Below are positions 32,153-44,572 of a stretch of 64,000 bases of DNA, one piece after another. Source of the DNA: Meloidogyne chitwoodi. Lineage: Eukaryota; Nematoda; Chromadorea; Rhabditida; Meloidogynidae. The stretch covers positions 248,001 to 312,000 of the forward strand of contig JACZZP010000013.1 in the NCBI GenBank assembly GCA_015183035.1. Direction: 5' to 3'. The notes under the pieces are model-generated. The model made no database searches and was not told the origin of the DNA. It worked only from the letters and a program-made list of their open reading frames with translations. Position 1 is the first letter of the stretch, and each line of letters starts with the position of its first letter. Both the position numbers and the translations under genes were made by a program.

Positions 32153-35100
32153 TTATGCCCAAATACCTTCTTCATCCAACATTTGATTATTATTTAATTC
32201 TTCCTTAAAATTAAAAAAAAATTAAATTTAATTTTAAAAAAATTAAAATATCCTTCCTACTCTCCCCCCAATTTAATATTTAATTTAAAAAAAAATAATT
32301 AATTTAAATTTAATTTACAAAATTATTATTATTATTAAAAGTAGCTGGTGCAGACGACATTACAAATAATTCATTATTTTGGTTATTATTATTATATAAA
32401 AATCCATTATTTGTTTGAATACGAATAGGTTGAGAATATTGTGATGATATATTTAATTTTGTTGAAAAAGAAGATAATGAAGAAATTGGTCTTCCAGGTT
32501 GAATTAAAGGCATTTTAGTATTGGCATGTCCAACCTATTTATTTAAAAAAAATAAAAATTAGCCAAATGATCTCTAAAAATTCTCAAATTTTGTACAAAT
32601 ATATCCTCTTAAAAGTGTTATCCAATTCTATAAAAATTTCACAATTTTAGGTTAATTATTTGACAAATTATGGGCAAAAAACTAAAAAAAAAATTGATAA
32701 AATTCTACTTTTTTTTCGACCAGAATTTATGAAATATCAGACCAAAAATTCTCAAATTTTTTAAGACAGGATTGATAACACATTATTAAGCATATTTGTA
32801 CAAAATTTGAGAATTTTTAGAGATCATTTAGCCGAGTTATAAATTTAAAAAATCAACCCCTTCCCTCTATTATCAAGAGGATAAGGAACATATTGTGTAG
32901 ACAATTCACCCAAAAATTAAAAAAAAATTTAACCAACACACATTTTTAGAGGTTTGCAATAATTACTTAATTCTTTTTTAGTGGATATTATTTTTAAAAA
33001 ATTGAGTCTCTTTGATTTTTTTTTAATTTTTTGGGTGAATTGTCTGTGATTTTTTCCCTATTCTTTCTTTTTTTTTATAAAAAAAAAATAAACCTTTTTT
33101 TGGTGTATAATTTTTCCTTCTTCAAAAGTTTCATTATTATCAATTAAACTCAGAGAATGTAAAATTGCTTCTTTTTGTTTTTGCAAAATTTCCAATTTTT
33201 CATAAAAATGTTGAGGAATTGTTGTTGAATCATCATTTATTGATGATAATAAAGGACACAAATTATTTAAAATTAATGATATTGCAAATTCTTTTTCTGC
33301 AATTAAAGCCATTCCAAATTCTTTTCTTTTTAAAAATAAAAAATTTTTTTTATTTTAAATTGTAGATGATCATCCGAAATCCGAAAAATTGTGTGTAAAA
33401 ATTCGAGTATTTCCCCCGAAACGTTTCTTTTCTGTTTTTACGATCTCCAAAAAAATAATATAAAAAGCGCATTATTTTCTTTTTTTAAAGAAAATATAGG
33501 CTATCAAAACCCTTTGAAAAAAAAACCTTAGAGACGAAATTTGTTTTTGTCTAAATTGTCTTTCTTCTTCCAATTGTTGTTTTTGTGCTTCTTCTACTAC
33601 TAATTGTTTTGAATCATTTTTATTAAAATTTTCTTCTTCTCCTCTTCCTTCACATTTATTATTTGATTCAAAAAGTTGACCAATCTTTTAATTTTTAAAA
33701 ATTTAATTTTATTAAAAATTAAAAAAAACCTGTTGTTCACTCAATTTTTCACAAATTCTCTTCTGTTCATTTAATTCCTTTTCTTTTTCTGAAGTACATT
33801 CAACTGATTCTTTTAATGCTTCTTCCAAATCAAAAATTCTATTTTTTTAAATTTTATTTAATTATTTTAAATTAAATTAAATAAAAAAAACCTTTGTTTA
33901 AAAGAAGAAACAATTCTTTCATCTTTATTATTTATCATTAACAAATCATCTTCACAACTTTCTTCTAATGATAAAAATGCAAATTTATTATCAACAAATT
34001 GTTGTTCACTTTAAAAAAAAAATTATTTTTTTATTTGCTTATTATTGGATATTTTGAGTTTTTTTATATCAAATTTTAACGACATTCCTCTCCGGGAAGT
34101 TGTGACATTTTGAGAATTTGGCAATTTAATTTTCTAGAAATTTTGACATTTTGGAAACTTACGAAATTTCCAAAATTAAAAAAAAAATTTTTTTAAACAA
34201 ACCTTGTTCCATTTATTCTTGTAATATCTCCGCCACAACTCTTAACAGCTTCAATTAGTTTTGACTTTTCTCTTTCTAATTGTCCAATACGTCCAAGTAA
34301 ACATTCAATTTCTTTGTGATGTTTTTGTTCTAATTTATTTAAATTTAAATAATTTCCTTCTTCTTCTTTTTTATTAATTTCTTCTTTATTTTTATTTTTT
34401 AAATTATTATTATGAATATTAAAATTTTGAGAAATTTTTTCACTTTGTGAACCAATAAGCATATGACGATCGGCTAATTCTTTCTTTTTTATTTAAATTA
34501 AAAAAATATTATATAAGTTTTAATTTAAAAAATTGTATCAAGTTGAGTTTGGTGTAGTTGGAAAACTCTTAGATAAAATTAATTAAACCTTAAAAGAGGG
34601 TGTGGGTTCGAATCCATATGATGGAAAATAATTTTTAATTTGAGTAAATTGTGTCTAAAATTTTTCAATTTTAAAAAATTAAGAAAAAATTTTTAAGCTC
34701 AATTTTAGCAAAAAAATTATTTTCCACCAGTGGGATTCGAACCTTCAACCTTTTAAAGATTTCCCCTTTCTATTAAAGATTATAAAAAAAAACCTTTAAA
34801 TAAATTAAATCCAATTGAAGTTGTTCTCTTTCTAAGATAAACATTTCAAGTTGTTGTTGACGTTCACAATCATTTTGCTTTTGTATTTGTTCAAACATTT
34901 GTTCAAATTTATGACGTTCTTCAATCATATTTTGTACTTTTTCTTCTAATTGTTTTTCTGCACGAGATCCTGGCTGCTACAAAAAAATGAACAAAATGAG
35001 TATTTTTGGACATTTGGACCAAATGAGTATTTTCAGACATTTAGTCCAAATGAAATTTTGACAAAATAAAAAATTAATAAAATAAACCTGCAAAATTCTT

Positions 35101-37937
35101 TGTTTCAACTGTTCAATTTGAGCATCTTTTTCTTGTTGTAGACGCTCCATTATGTCAATTTTATGTAAAAGTTGAGATGATCGATGTTCAGCTTCCTTAA
35201 AAACAGAAGTTTATTTGTGAGGTTATAAATCAGCCAAATGGATATATAAAATTCTCAAATTTTGCTCAAATATCATTAATAGTGTCATCTAATTCACTTA
35301 AAAATTTTTACAATTTTTGGTTAATTTAAAAAAAGTTGCGGTCAAAAAACTAAAAAAATTTCGATAAAATTCGACTTTTTCGACCACAACTTGTGAAATA
35401 TAAGACCAAAAATTCTCAAATTTTAACACTTGTTAGAAAACTCTATTAAGCGTGTTTGTACAAAATTTCATAATTTTAGACATCAAAGTGGCCGAGTTAT
35501 TAATTTTTAAAAAATAAAACCTGTTCTCCCCGTACTACTTACATTAACACATTTTTTGTCTTGATTTAATTCAAATTTTAATTCTTCTTTTTCTTTTTCA
35601 AATTTTTTTATTTCTTTTTCTTTATTTTCTATCAATTGATTTTTTAATTCTAATTTACCTCTTAATACATTTAAATCTTCATTTATTAATTTTAATTGTT
35701 CTTCATTATTTGTGTTACAATGAGTCAAAATTTCGTTTCTTTTTTCTACTTCTTTCTAAATTTTAGACGAAATAAGATTTAACAAAAAACAACTTTTAAA
35801 GTCTCTTAAAGACCATTTCCAAAAAAGAGAGATATTTAAAAGTTTCAAAAAATCCAAAAAAAAATTCTAAAAATGTGTCAAATGGTCCAAATCTCAAAAT
35901 GGCCAAAAAGAGACTTAAAAAAATATTTTAATAACCCCATTATCACACAAACCTTAGTATATAATTGCCTTAAAAAATTAATTAAAAAAACCTTTTCTTC
36001 TTCTAAACATTTTGCCCTCAATTCAACATTTTGTAATTCTCTAGTACATTCAGATAGGCAAAGTTCGCTTTGTTCCAATTTTGCTTTTAAAGTTTTCCAT
36101 TCATTTAGAGTTATTGAATGATCGGTAAAGTCACGAAGATTAGTAGAGGAATGTCTTAAAAATTTTTTTTGTAAAAATTTAAATAATTTAAAAAAAGAAG
36201 ACGTTTTGGTGCGGGAAAGATGTCTCACTCAAATGCGAATAAAATTATCTGATGTAAACCTATAGGTATAAAATTTTGTATAAATAGCCTCAATAGTGCT
36301 AACTAAATCCACAAAAAATTTTATAATTTTTGGTTAAGTATTTCAGAAATTCTGGTCGAAAAGTCGAAATTTATTGAGATTTTTTTGGTTTTTTGACCAT
36401 AACTTAACTTATACTTTACCAAAAATTCTCAAATTTTAAGATGAGTTGGGGATAAAACTATTGAGGTAAATATACAAAATTTTATACCTAAAAGTTTTCA
36501 TCAGATAATTTTATAAAAATTGGAGTGACACAACGTTTAACAACACTCAAGCGTCCTCTTTTATTCATCTTCACCCAAAATTTAAAAAAAAACAAACGAT
36601 TTAATAACTCCAATATTATCATCATAATTTTTAGAAGAACTAGCACGTAGAATATTCAATTCTGACTTTAAAAAACTTTTAATATAAAATTAAAATAAAC
36701 CTCTAATTGGACCATTTGTCTTTCTAAATTTTCTGCTTTAATTTTTTCTTCTTCTTTTTGTGTCTTCTCTATTTGTAGTTTTGGAACCCAAAATGAATGG
36801 ATTGATGAGATTAAATTGTTATAGTGCTCACAAATTGTTAACAATTCTTTTTGTAAAATACGAGCATCATACTTGAATAAATTTAAAAAAATTATTATAA
36901 AATGGTGTCATTCCCTCATTTTATTACATTTCGTCACTTTCCTTATTTGTCCTAAACCTAGACAATACTCATCTACTAATTTTCCAGTTATTCTCAATTT
37001 GTCACATTCCACTTCGTCAATACACCCATTTTGTCACACCCCAAAATATTGACATTTCGTCACACTCCACTGGAGATGAATTATAATTTTTTAAATGAAT
37101 AAAGGTGTCTAATTTTTTATTTTAATTTTTTTAAGGTGAGAAGTGAAGCAAACAGAAAATATTCTCTTCCTTTTACACACTATTTCCACTTTTCTCTAAC
37201 AAAAATCGAATTTTTTAAATAACTTTAGAACGAATAATTCGTTTTTAATAATTTTGGTATTATTTAATAGAGCAAAAAATCTACTATAAAAAATATAAAA
37301 AAAATAAACCTCGTTAAGAAAAGATTGTGCTGATATTGGCTGAAAAGTACACCAATAAATGTTGTCATTTTCTTCTTCTTTTGAATTAAAGAGACTAAAA
37401 AAAATTTAAATTAAAAAATTTTTTAAATAAATAAAAATAAACCTTTGTTGAGGATTATTATAATATTTTTGTTGTTGATTCCAATTTTTATTATTATTAT
37501 TATAATAATTATTATTTTGACTATTAGAATTGTCCAAAAGTCCTCCAAAATTATTATTAGCAAAAGTTGATGGCGGAATAGACAATGAAGAAAAATTGGA
37601 AGGACTCAAATGGTGTGTTGTTAATAAAAATTGATCATTATCTAGAGAATTATGCTTCCTGAAAAAAATTAAATTAAAATAAAAGAAAAGAAAAACAAAA
37701 ATTCTCTTCCTTTTACACACTATTTTCTTTTTCTCTAACACCTAGTATAGGAGTAAAACAAAAATTTTTATATCTTTTAAACGAGTAATTCGTTTTTAAT
37801 GGTTTACATCTCATTCGATAGAGCAAAAAATTTACTTTAATATAAAAAATAAAAAACCTCATAGCCAATAGAGTCTCATTATTTTGTTGATTATTTAAAT
37901 ATTGCTTCTGTTGTTGTGAATAATTTGGATTAGCCAT
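32153..37937 (-). CDS. Long coiled-coil protein, family not recognised
   Basis: Exons: 37858-37937, 37443-37658, 37310-37394, 36701-36871, about 36609-36665, 35992-36154, 35543-35755, 35088-35195, 34794-34976, 34203-34483, 33892-34008, 33730-33838, 33527-33684, 33094-33325, 32319-32534, 32153-32203. The protein is roughly 800 residues. It has a Gln/Asn-rich N-terminus, a conserved-looking block (IYWCTFQPISAQSFLNEYDA, ISSIHSFWVPKLQ), and then hundreds of residues of charged coiled coil (for example ELKFELNQDKK, KSKLIEAVKSCGGD). A Ser/Asn-rich tail ends in LDEEGIWA. The phase between about 36609 and 36154 does not close, so a small exon is missing or a boundary is wrong. The last intron (32204-32318) may be retained, giving a tail ending in NNNFVN. 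A centrosomal, ciliary or cytoskeletal scaffold is possible, but this is only inference. Confidence 0.75.
32562..32850. repeat. Palindromic element with long perfect ends
   Basis: AAATGATCTCTAAAAATTCT and CAAATTTTGTACAAATAT on the left are mirrored by ATATTTGTACAAAATTTGAG and AATTTTTAGAGATCATTTA on the right. The core has AAATTATGGGCAAAAAACTA. It lies in an intron of the coiled-coil gene. Confidence 0.85.
32896..33048. repeat. Short inverted-repeat element
   Basis: GACAATTCACCCAAAAATTA and the facing TAATTTTTTGGGTGAATTGT are inverted copies about 110 bp apart, in the same intron as 32562-32850. Confidence 0.75.
34545..34770. repeat. tRNA-derived foldback pair in coiled-coil gene intron
   Basis: The left copy (+) has GGTGTAGTTGGAAAACTCTT and GGGTGTGGGTTCGAATCC. 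The right copy is inverted: TTTCCACCAGTGGGATTCGA followed by ACCTTCAACC. Same arrangement as 24498-24776. Confidence 0.65.
35222..35515. repeat. Palindromic element in coiled-coil gene intron
   Basis: The core AAAAGTTGCGGTCAAAAAAC faces TTTTTCGACCACAACTTGTG. The outer arms carry AAAATTCTCAAATTTTGCTC and diverged complements such as TGTTTGTACAAAATTTC. Confidence 0.7.
36205..36560. repeat. Palindromic element with hairpin-type end
   Basis: GACGTTTTGGTGCGGGAAAG begins the element. The arms AAATTATCTGATGTAAACCT and CATCAGATAATTTTATAAAA are inverted, and the core has ATTCTGGTCGAAAAGTCG against TTGACCATAACTT. This links the GACGTTTnGGTGC hairpin family to the larger core family. Confidence 0.7.
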
Positions 37938-38226
37938 AATTTTTTAGGTAAAATATTTATTTATTTATAAGAATTAAATAGCGCTTTTTTTGTATAAAAT
38001 ATAAAAATAGTAATAGTCTTTCTTCTCTTGCACGCGTTGAAAAATACCTAAAAAAATAAATTGAAAAAATGCACTATAAAAGAAGAAAAAATAAGCTAAT
38101 AGAGCTCTATGCTTAAAAGCAAAAAATATCAATAAATAAAAAAGAGGAAAAAATGCACATTTTTATATAGTTAATTTAACTAAAAATAGAATTTAAAAAA
38201 AAAATAAAAAATTATTATTTTTTATT

Positions 38227-41200
38227 TCAAGAAAATGCTATTCTTATAAATAAAGAAGCTGCTTCATCTATTAAATGTTGATTTCCAGTATTTAAACGAA
38301 CATGTGAATATCCTATAAAATTAAAAAAATTAATTTTATAAATTCCCAATTTAAAAAAAATATGGCAAAAATTGCCATAATTGGCAATTTTTGCTATTTT
38401 TTGAAAAATTGCCATAATTGGCAACTTTTGCCATTTTTTTAATTATTTAAATAATTAAAAAATTAAATTTTTTTAACCAGGTCTAATGCTTTGTACAGGA
38501 ACAGAAAATTCTCCAATAAATTCATCTTTACTAGTTGAATCAAAATCTTTTACACAAATACGTAAAATTGCCAATTCTGGACAATAGAGAGGAAAGGACA
38601 TATATTCATTCCAAACTGGGTTAAATCTGTAAGAAAAAAATTAATTAAAATATTATTAAAGTGAAAAATATATTTGACAATTTTTTAAAATTAATTTTTG
38701 CCAATTTTTTCAAATATTGCCATTTCTCAAAATTTGCCATTTCTTAGAAAAAAATGGCAAAATTTGCCATTTTTTATAATTTTTCTCATTTTTTTTTTAA
38801 TTAAAAATTTAATTCTTATACCCATTATTGTATACTGGTTTTGTATTTAATTTACAACGATCATTTGGTATTCCTATAATTTCAGCACTAACATAAGGAT
38901 CAATTATTCCACTTTTTCCAGGTTCTGATTTTGGTAAATATTGACCACAAATTATCTTTAAAATAAAAAATTTAAATTTTTTTTAATTTGATAATATCAA
39001 AACTATAATTTTTTATTATTGGACATTTTGTAATTTTACCATTTTGAAAATTAAAAAAAAATAAAAATTTACCGCAATTTCCAAAGTGCAACAAATGTTC
39101 GTTTTATGCCTAGGATCTTAAAAAAATAATTTATAAATTAAATAAAAAAAATCCAAACCTTTTCCTTCTAATAAAATTTTAGGTTTTAAAATATATCCAA
39201 TATTTCCATTAATTGAAAAAAATCCTTTATTTATATCTAATTCTTCATCACAAGTTTGAAAATTCATTGCAGCTAATTGAATTCCACATATCCACTTTAA
39301 AAAAAATTTTTTTAATTAAAAATTTTCAAGGTCATTTAAAAATTAATTTCTACCAAAAGGATTCAAACCCTTCACATCACACTTACGAACCCAACACACT
39401 ACCGACTAGACCATCGATGAACATAACTAATTTCTTTTCTTTTTCTTATTTAGTTCAAATTTTATTTAAATTTAAATAAATCAATTAAAAAATTTTTAAT
39501 AAAAAATTGGACGTTTCATTGCTGATATTTTTAAATTGATAAAAAAATAAAAAATCTTAAACTAACAGATTCCATAGGATCTATATTGCTCGAATCCTGT
39601 CTAATTCCACTTGGAAAGCTTTTAACAATTCTTGTCGATGTATACAAAGCTAAAGGAACATTAGAGTCCAAAAATGTTTGTACTTTACGTTCATTCAGCG
39701 AAGGACTTGCATTTGAAGGATCTTTAAAAAAGATTTTTTAGAAAGTTAATTTGTTAGAATATCCAATTTAAAATTTTTTAATAAAAAATTAATTTTCAAT
39801 TAAAAAGGACATTTCAGTGCCGATCGTATAAAATGGCCAAATGAGAACCTAAAATCGTCAAATTTTGTAAAAATACCCTCAATACTGTTATCTAACCCTC
39901 CCAAAAATTTCAAAATTTTTGGTCAAGTATATGATAAATTATGGTCGAAAAAGTCAAATTTTATTTAAAAATGTGAGTTATTACCATAACTTTTGAAAAA
40001 ATTAACCAAAAATTCCAAAATTTTTAGAAGGGTAAGATAAACCTATTTTAAAGATTTTAACAAAATTTCATAATTTTAGCTTCTAATTTGGCCATTTTAT
40101 ACGATCGGCACTGAAACGTCGTAACACTCAAAGCAACTTACGGTCTTTAATGTCTTGATAAATATTTCCAGGAGTAATCTTAAAAAATTGAAAAAGTTAA
40201 TTAAAATCTTTTAACACATTAAAAAAAACCTTAAAACTCGGCAAAGCAATTAATTTACCATTTCCTTCATTATTTTTATTATTTTCTTCTTTTTCATCAA
40301 AATTTTTTAAAATATTCTTTTTTAGACTACTATTTTTTGTTGTTGATGAAATAAATGTTTTTCCTCTTAATAAAAATTTATTTTTTAATTTATTAGGTGA
40401 AGGGAGAGGACATTGATTAAGAGAAGAAGAAGAAGAAACATCTTCTTCTTCTAATTGTTGTTGAATATATAAATTATTGCCTAGAATCTATAAATATTAT
40501 TATATTAAAAATACAAATTAATTGAGTTTTAAAAAAATGAAAATTAAATAATAGGTAAGTGGACGTTTCAGTGCCAGAGGTTTTTTTACTCAAACTTTTT
40601 TTAAACCAATTTTTTAGGCAATTTTAAAGCTCTAAAAAAATAAACTAATAAAGAAACTTTCATTCTTTCGGCGAAAAAGCCTTAACACCGAAACGTCCAT
40701 TATCAACAAAGTTAAAATTTTCTCCCAAAAAAAAATATTTTTCTTACCTAAAAAAAAGTTAAAAAAAACCTGTTTAAATATTTCAGCCATTTTACTTTGT
40801 TGTAAAGAGCTTACATGATTTTCAATTGTTAAAATTACAGGGAAACAACTTTGAATAAAAGCATATTGTTTAATACATTCAAGTACATTACGTAATGATA
40901 TTGGGGCAATAAATGTGTGTTTATGTGTTATTTGTGGTTCTCCATTTTCTCCGTCAAATATATCTACTTTAAAATTAAAAAAAAATTAAAATTAGAAAAA
41001 ATTTTTTAAAAGGTCTTGGCGAGCAAGACCCCGGTACTGAAAAGTCCGCCCAACTAAAAAAAAATAATTTTAATTAAAAAATATTAAAGATGTGGGAGGG
41101 CTAAGAAAATTAAAAAAAATTTTCGGAGCGAGACCCTGGCACTGAAACGTCCAACTATGAATAATAAAATAAAAGAAAAACAAACATTCCAAAAGTCGAC

Positions 41201-43445
41201 ATCCTTTTTTTAAAGCACTAATATAACCTTCAATTGTAGCATTTCCGTGTACTTGTAATCCAGTTAAATAAGTATTATGACTGCTATTAATAAAATAACA
41301 ATGTAAAGGTTGATCCATATCCATAAATACTGTTTCGTGTCCTTCACGTAAAATATTACCCCAACGGGATTGTAAAAGACGGCGAAAACCTTGAGAAAAA
41401 ATGTGAAAAATTTTAAAACTCAATTTTTGAAAAATAAAAATTATTGTCCGTCAATGGGATTCGAACCCACAACCTCTCAGGTAAAGGACGTTTCAGAGTA
41501 TCACTCATAACTTTTCTACATTTAAACCTTTTAAAATTAATTTTATGTCATTCGATAGAGCTTGAAAAGGGGATTCTTTTTACTAATTGGACCAATCAGA
41601 TATATTAACTTCAAAAAAGTTATAACCAAAAAAGTAACGAAAATCTCTATTTCCTACTTTCTCAATTCTTTAATTTTTCTAAAGTGATGTGATTGGATCA
41701 ATCCAAAAGGTAAAAATAATACGCCTATTTTAGATCTTTCGATTAAATAAAAAAAGTGTTCAGTTTGATTAAAAAATAAAAAAGTTAAAGGTTACTCTGA
41801 ACCGCCCCCTCTACCCCTCTTTAAAAAAATTGTTAATAAAATAAACCATTGATAGTCAATATCTTTTCCTTTCCTACTGCTTGACCTCCAGGTTCACAAA
41901 AATCAATAATTGCTTCAGCTTTTTTCAAATCAATTTGTTTAAACTTAAAAAAAAAGATAAAATTTAACCAATTCTAATTAATTAAAAAAAACCTCTTGTT
42001 CATCTACCAAAAATTTTGTTAGTGAAAAAGAGTCTAACCATTCATTTCCTTCATTATTAGACAATCTAAGAACTGTTTTGTATTCTGGCAAGTCTGTCAA
42101 AACAGAAAAAAGATTTAAAAATTCTTTTTCGTTCAGTGTTTCATTTTGTTGTTTTTGTCCATTTCTTTCCAAGGTTTCCTGAAAAGAAAATTTTTGTTTA
42201 ATATTCAAAAGACATATCATTCGATTCGTCTCATCAATCTGAGTCGAATGGTATGACACTCGACTTACAAAAATAAAATGAGGCAAAATATAGGTCTTTG
42301 AAAATTGAAAAACCAAAGGGGGGACCAAGCAAAATGAAGTGATTACCGCGGCTGCTCCCTTCAAAAAAACCATAGGGGGGACCAAGCAAATTTACTGCTC
42401 TCTTCAAAAAAATTAATTTTTTCATAATTTTCCATATAAAAATAATTAATAAAATTAAAAAAAAAACCTTAAATAATACTCGCACATATTGTTCACTTAA
42501 TTGTAAATTCAAACGTTTAAGTAATTTCCAAAGTTCCCCAAAACCAATTTTTCCATTTTTATCCAAATCTGCATTTTTAAAATTTTTTAATAGCCAATCA
42601 TTTTCAACGAAACAAATTTGTTCTTTTTTTAACAACAAATTTGATTTATTTAAATATAAACGTAATTCTTCTATCCATTGTAAAGCTTCATTTTTGTTAA
42701 TTGCAATAAAATCAAGTGATTTGCATACAAAACGAGAATGATTAAAAATTATTGAAAAACAATGATCTTCCTGAAAAAAAAGAAATGAAATTTCTTTTAA
42801 TTTTTCAAAAAATTAAAAGGGTTTAACCAAAAATGGTCAATTGGACATAATGGTCAAACAGTCATTAATGAGGATTAAGTTATGTGAGGACATTATCCAT
42901 CTCTTTTTAGTCTTTTCTTTATTTTTTAAATTGTCTGACCATTTTGTCCCATTGATCATTTGTAGACAGAGGAAAAGATATGTCGAAACAGGAAACCATT
43001 TTTTTTAAAGTTTTAATTGAAAAATAAAACCTTAGCAATTTGTTGTTGTTGCTGTTGAAACTTTTTTTTTCCGATAGCTTTATGCCAATTATCAGTTCGA
43101 TATCCTTGTCTAATTTCAAGCAGTTCGGATAAATTAACTAAACTTTTTTATAAATTCTCTTTTAATTTAAAAAAAACCTGTCTTCTTTTTCTTCTTCTCT
43201 TTTTTAGAAGAAGAACATTTAAAAAGTGATAAAGTAGAATTAAACATTGAATCATAATTAATTGAATTTTCATTTTTATTTAATTCAATAAATGAATCAT
43301 TTCCTATTTTTCCTTGTTTTATACGTCTAATTTGTAATGGCAAAGTTGTCTGATTGTCTGCTGTACAAAAATTCTCTTCTTTTTTAATGCTCTCTTCTTT
43401 CTTTTCTTCTTTACTTTGTTTTTGTATCTGATCACTTGTATTCAT
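38227..43445 (-). CDS. Phosphoinositide-specific phospholipase C, delta type
   Basis: Fifteen exons (43178-43445, 43031-43137, 42468-42770, 41993-42178, 41847-41943, 41186-41389, 40770-40966, 40230-40487, 40142-40178, 39567-39721, 39159-39294, 39073-39116, 38822-38955, 38478-38626, 38227-38312) close in frame to 786 residues. Order: PH domain remnant (about 95-185), EF-hands with DLDKNGKIGFGE, X domain (about 321-455), a linker with acidic and basic runs, Y domain (about 553-640) and C2 (about 660-780). Catalytic residues are present: FINSSHNTYL (His358), LLELDIFDGENGEP (Glu388, Asp390) and ITHKHTF (His403). The enzyme hydrolyses PIP2 to IP3 and diacylglycerol. The domain order and length indicate the delta class (plc-4 in C. 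elegans). The start at 43445 is the first ATG after a TATAG acceptor; the frame continues upstream. Confidence 0.92.
39345..39425 (-). pseudogene. Degenerate tRNA-like sequence in PLC intron
   Basis: On the minus strand ATGGTCTAGTCGGTAGTGTG resembles a D arm and AAGGGTTTGAATCCTTTTGG a T arm. The acceptor halves do not pair, so it is not a working tRNA. Confidence 0.5.
39805..40132. repeat. Palindromic element with sharply defined ends in PLC intron
   Basis: GGACATTTCAGTGCCGATCG and TATAAAATGGCC at the left end are mirrored by GGCCATTTTATACGATCGGC and ACTGAAACGTCG at the right. The core has AAATTATGGTCGAAAAAGTC. This copy shows clearly that the GACGTTTCAGTGCC motif is the terminus of the larger element. 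Confidence 0.85.
40560..40705. repeat. Short copy with GGACGTTTCAGTGCC ends
   Basis: GGACGTTTCAGTGCC at 40561 faces TTAACACCGAAACGTCC near 40700, in a PLC intron. Two more half-copies lie at 41020-41052 and 41123-41156 (GGCACTGAAACGTCC). Confidence 0.75.
41443..41480 (-). repeat. Single-arm tRNA B-box sequence in PLC intron
   Basis: TTGTCCGTCAATGGGATTCG followed by AACCCACAACC; on the minus strand this gives GGTTGTGGGTTCGAATCCCA. It directly abuts GGACGTTTCAGAGTATCACT at 41484, the end of another repeat. Confidence 0.6.
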
Positions 43446-44572
43446 TTTCCCTATAAAGTATTGGATAAATTGTGTGTGAAAAATTTGAATAGAACATAAC
43501 GCCAATTTTTGGCGAATTTTTAAATTTGTTTTTAAACTTTTAATTTAACCGAGTTTGGTCAAAGCAGGATAACTCGATAATGCATTGACCTAATAAAATG
43601 CTTTTGATATCATTCGAAAGAGAAGAAAATTTGCTACAAAATAGAACAAAAAACTAAATTTTAGATAACAAACAAAAAATTATGTGATTAAAAAAGTGAA
43701 CAGAGAAAATTATTTTCTGGATATTTTTCTTTTAATAAATTTAAAAAATTTTTGAAATTTAATTTAATAAATTAAAAATATTAAAAAAGCGATATATAGA
43801 AAAGTCTCATAAATTAATGACACATTCTTTTACCTTTAAAATTTTTTTTTTCAAGAATAGGAAAGAAAGTAATGAAAGAGTGGAAAATTAATTTTTCTTT
43901 TACTTTTTTGAAATTAAAAAAAAAAGTTTGTTTGTTTCTTCTTTTCTTGCAAAAAAAAATTAAAAAATGAATGAATGAACCTTTGTTCCCCCCAAAAATA
44001 TTTTTTTTTAATTTTTAAGGCAAAAAATCTATTTTATTTTCACTCTTTTTATTAAAAAATTAATTAAATTGGTTATTTTAATCAAAATTTAATTTTAAAA
44101 TTTTTTTTTTAGATTTTTAATTTTTATTAAAAAAATAATATTTTTGCTAAAATAAAAATTTTTTTTTTGTAATAAATATTTAATATATTATTTTACATTA
44201 AAAATCTAAAAAAATCTCCTTTTTCAATTTTTTGTGTGTTTTCCCTCTTTTTCTAATCATTATATTTTAGCTTTTTTTTTAAACAGCTGTTCATTTTTAT
44301 CCTTTTTTATTCTTTAAATATTTTTTAGAATTTTATACAACACACTAAAAAATTTGTCCCCTTTTCAAAAATAAAATTTTAAAAAGAGTCAAAAAAAAAA
44401 CTTCTCATCTTTCCCTTTTATGATTTTCAAAAAATCTTAAAAATGCCCTTCTAATCCTCCCCTCTTTTCTTTTAAAAATATATAAACAAAAAATTATTAT
44501 TATTTTTTAAATATTTTTGTTGCTTCATTTTATACTTAAATATATTTTTTATATTTAAATAATTAAAAAAAT
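43446..44572. other. Divergent intergenic region
   Basis: It separates PLC (-) from the innexin (+). 43550-43745 holds half of a palindromic element (GATATCATTCGAAAGAGAAG, AAACAAAAAATTATGTG). The rest is extreme AT with long T and A runs, including polypyrimidine stretches 44220-44460. No gene seen. Confidence 0.6.
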
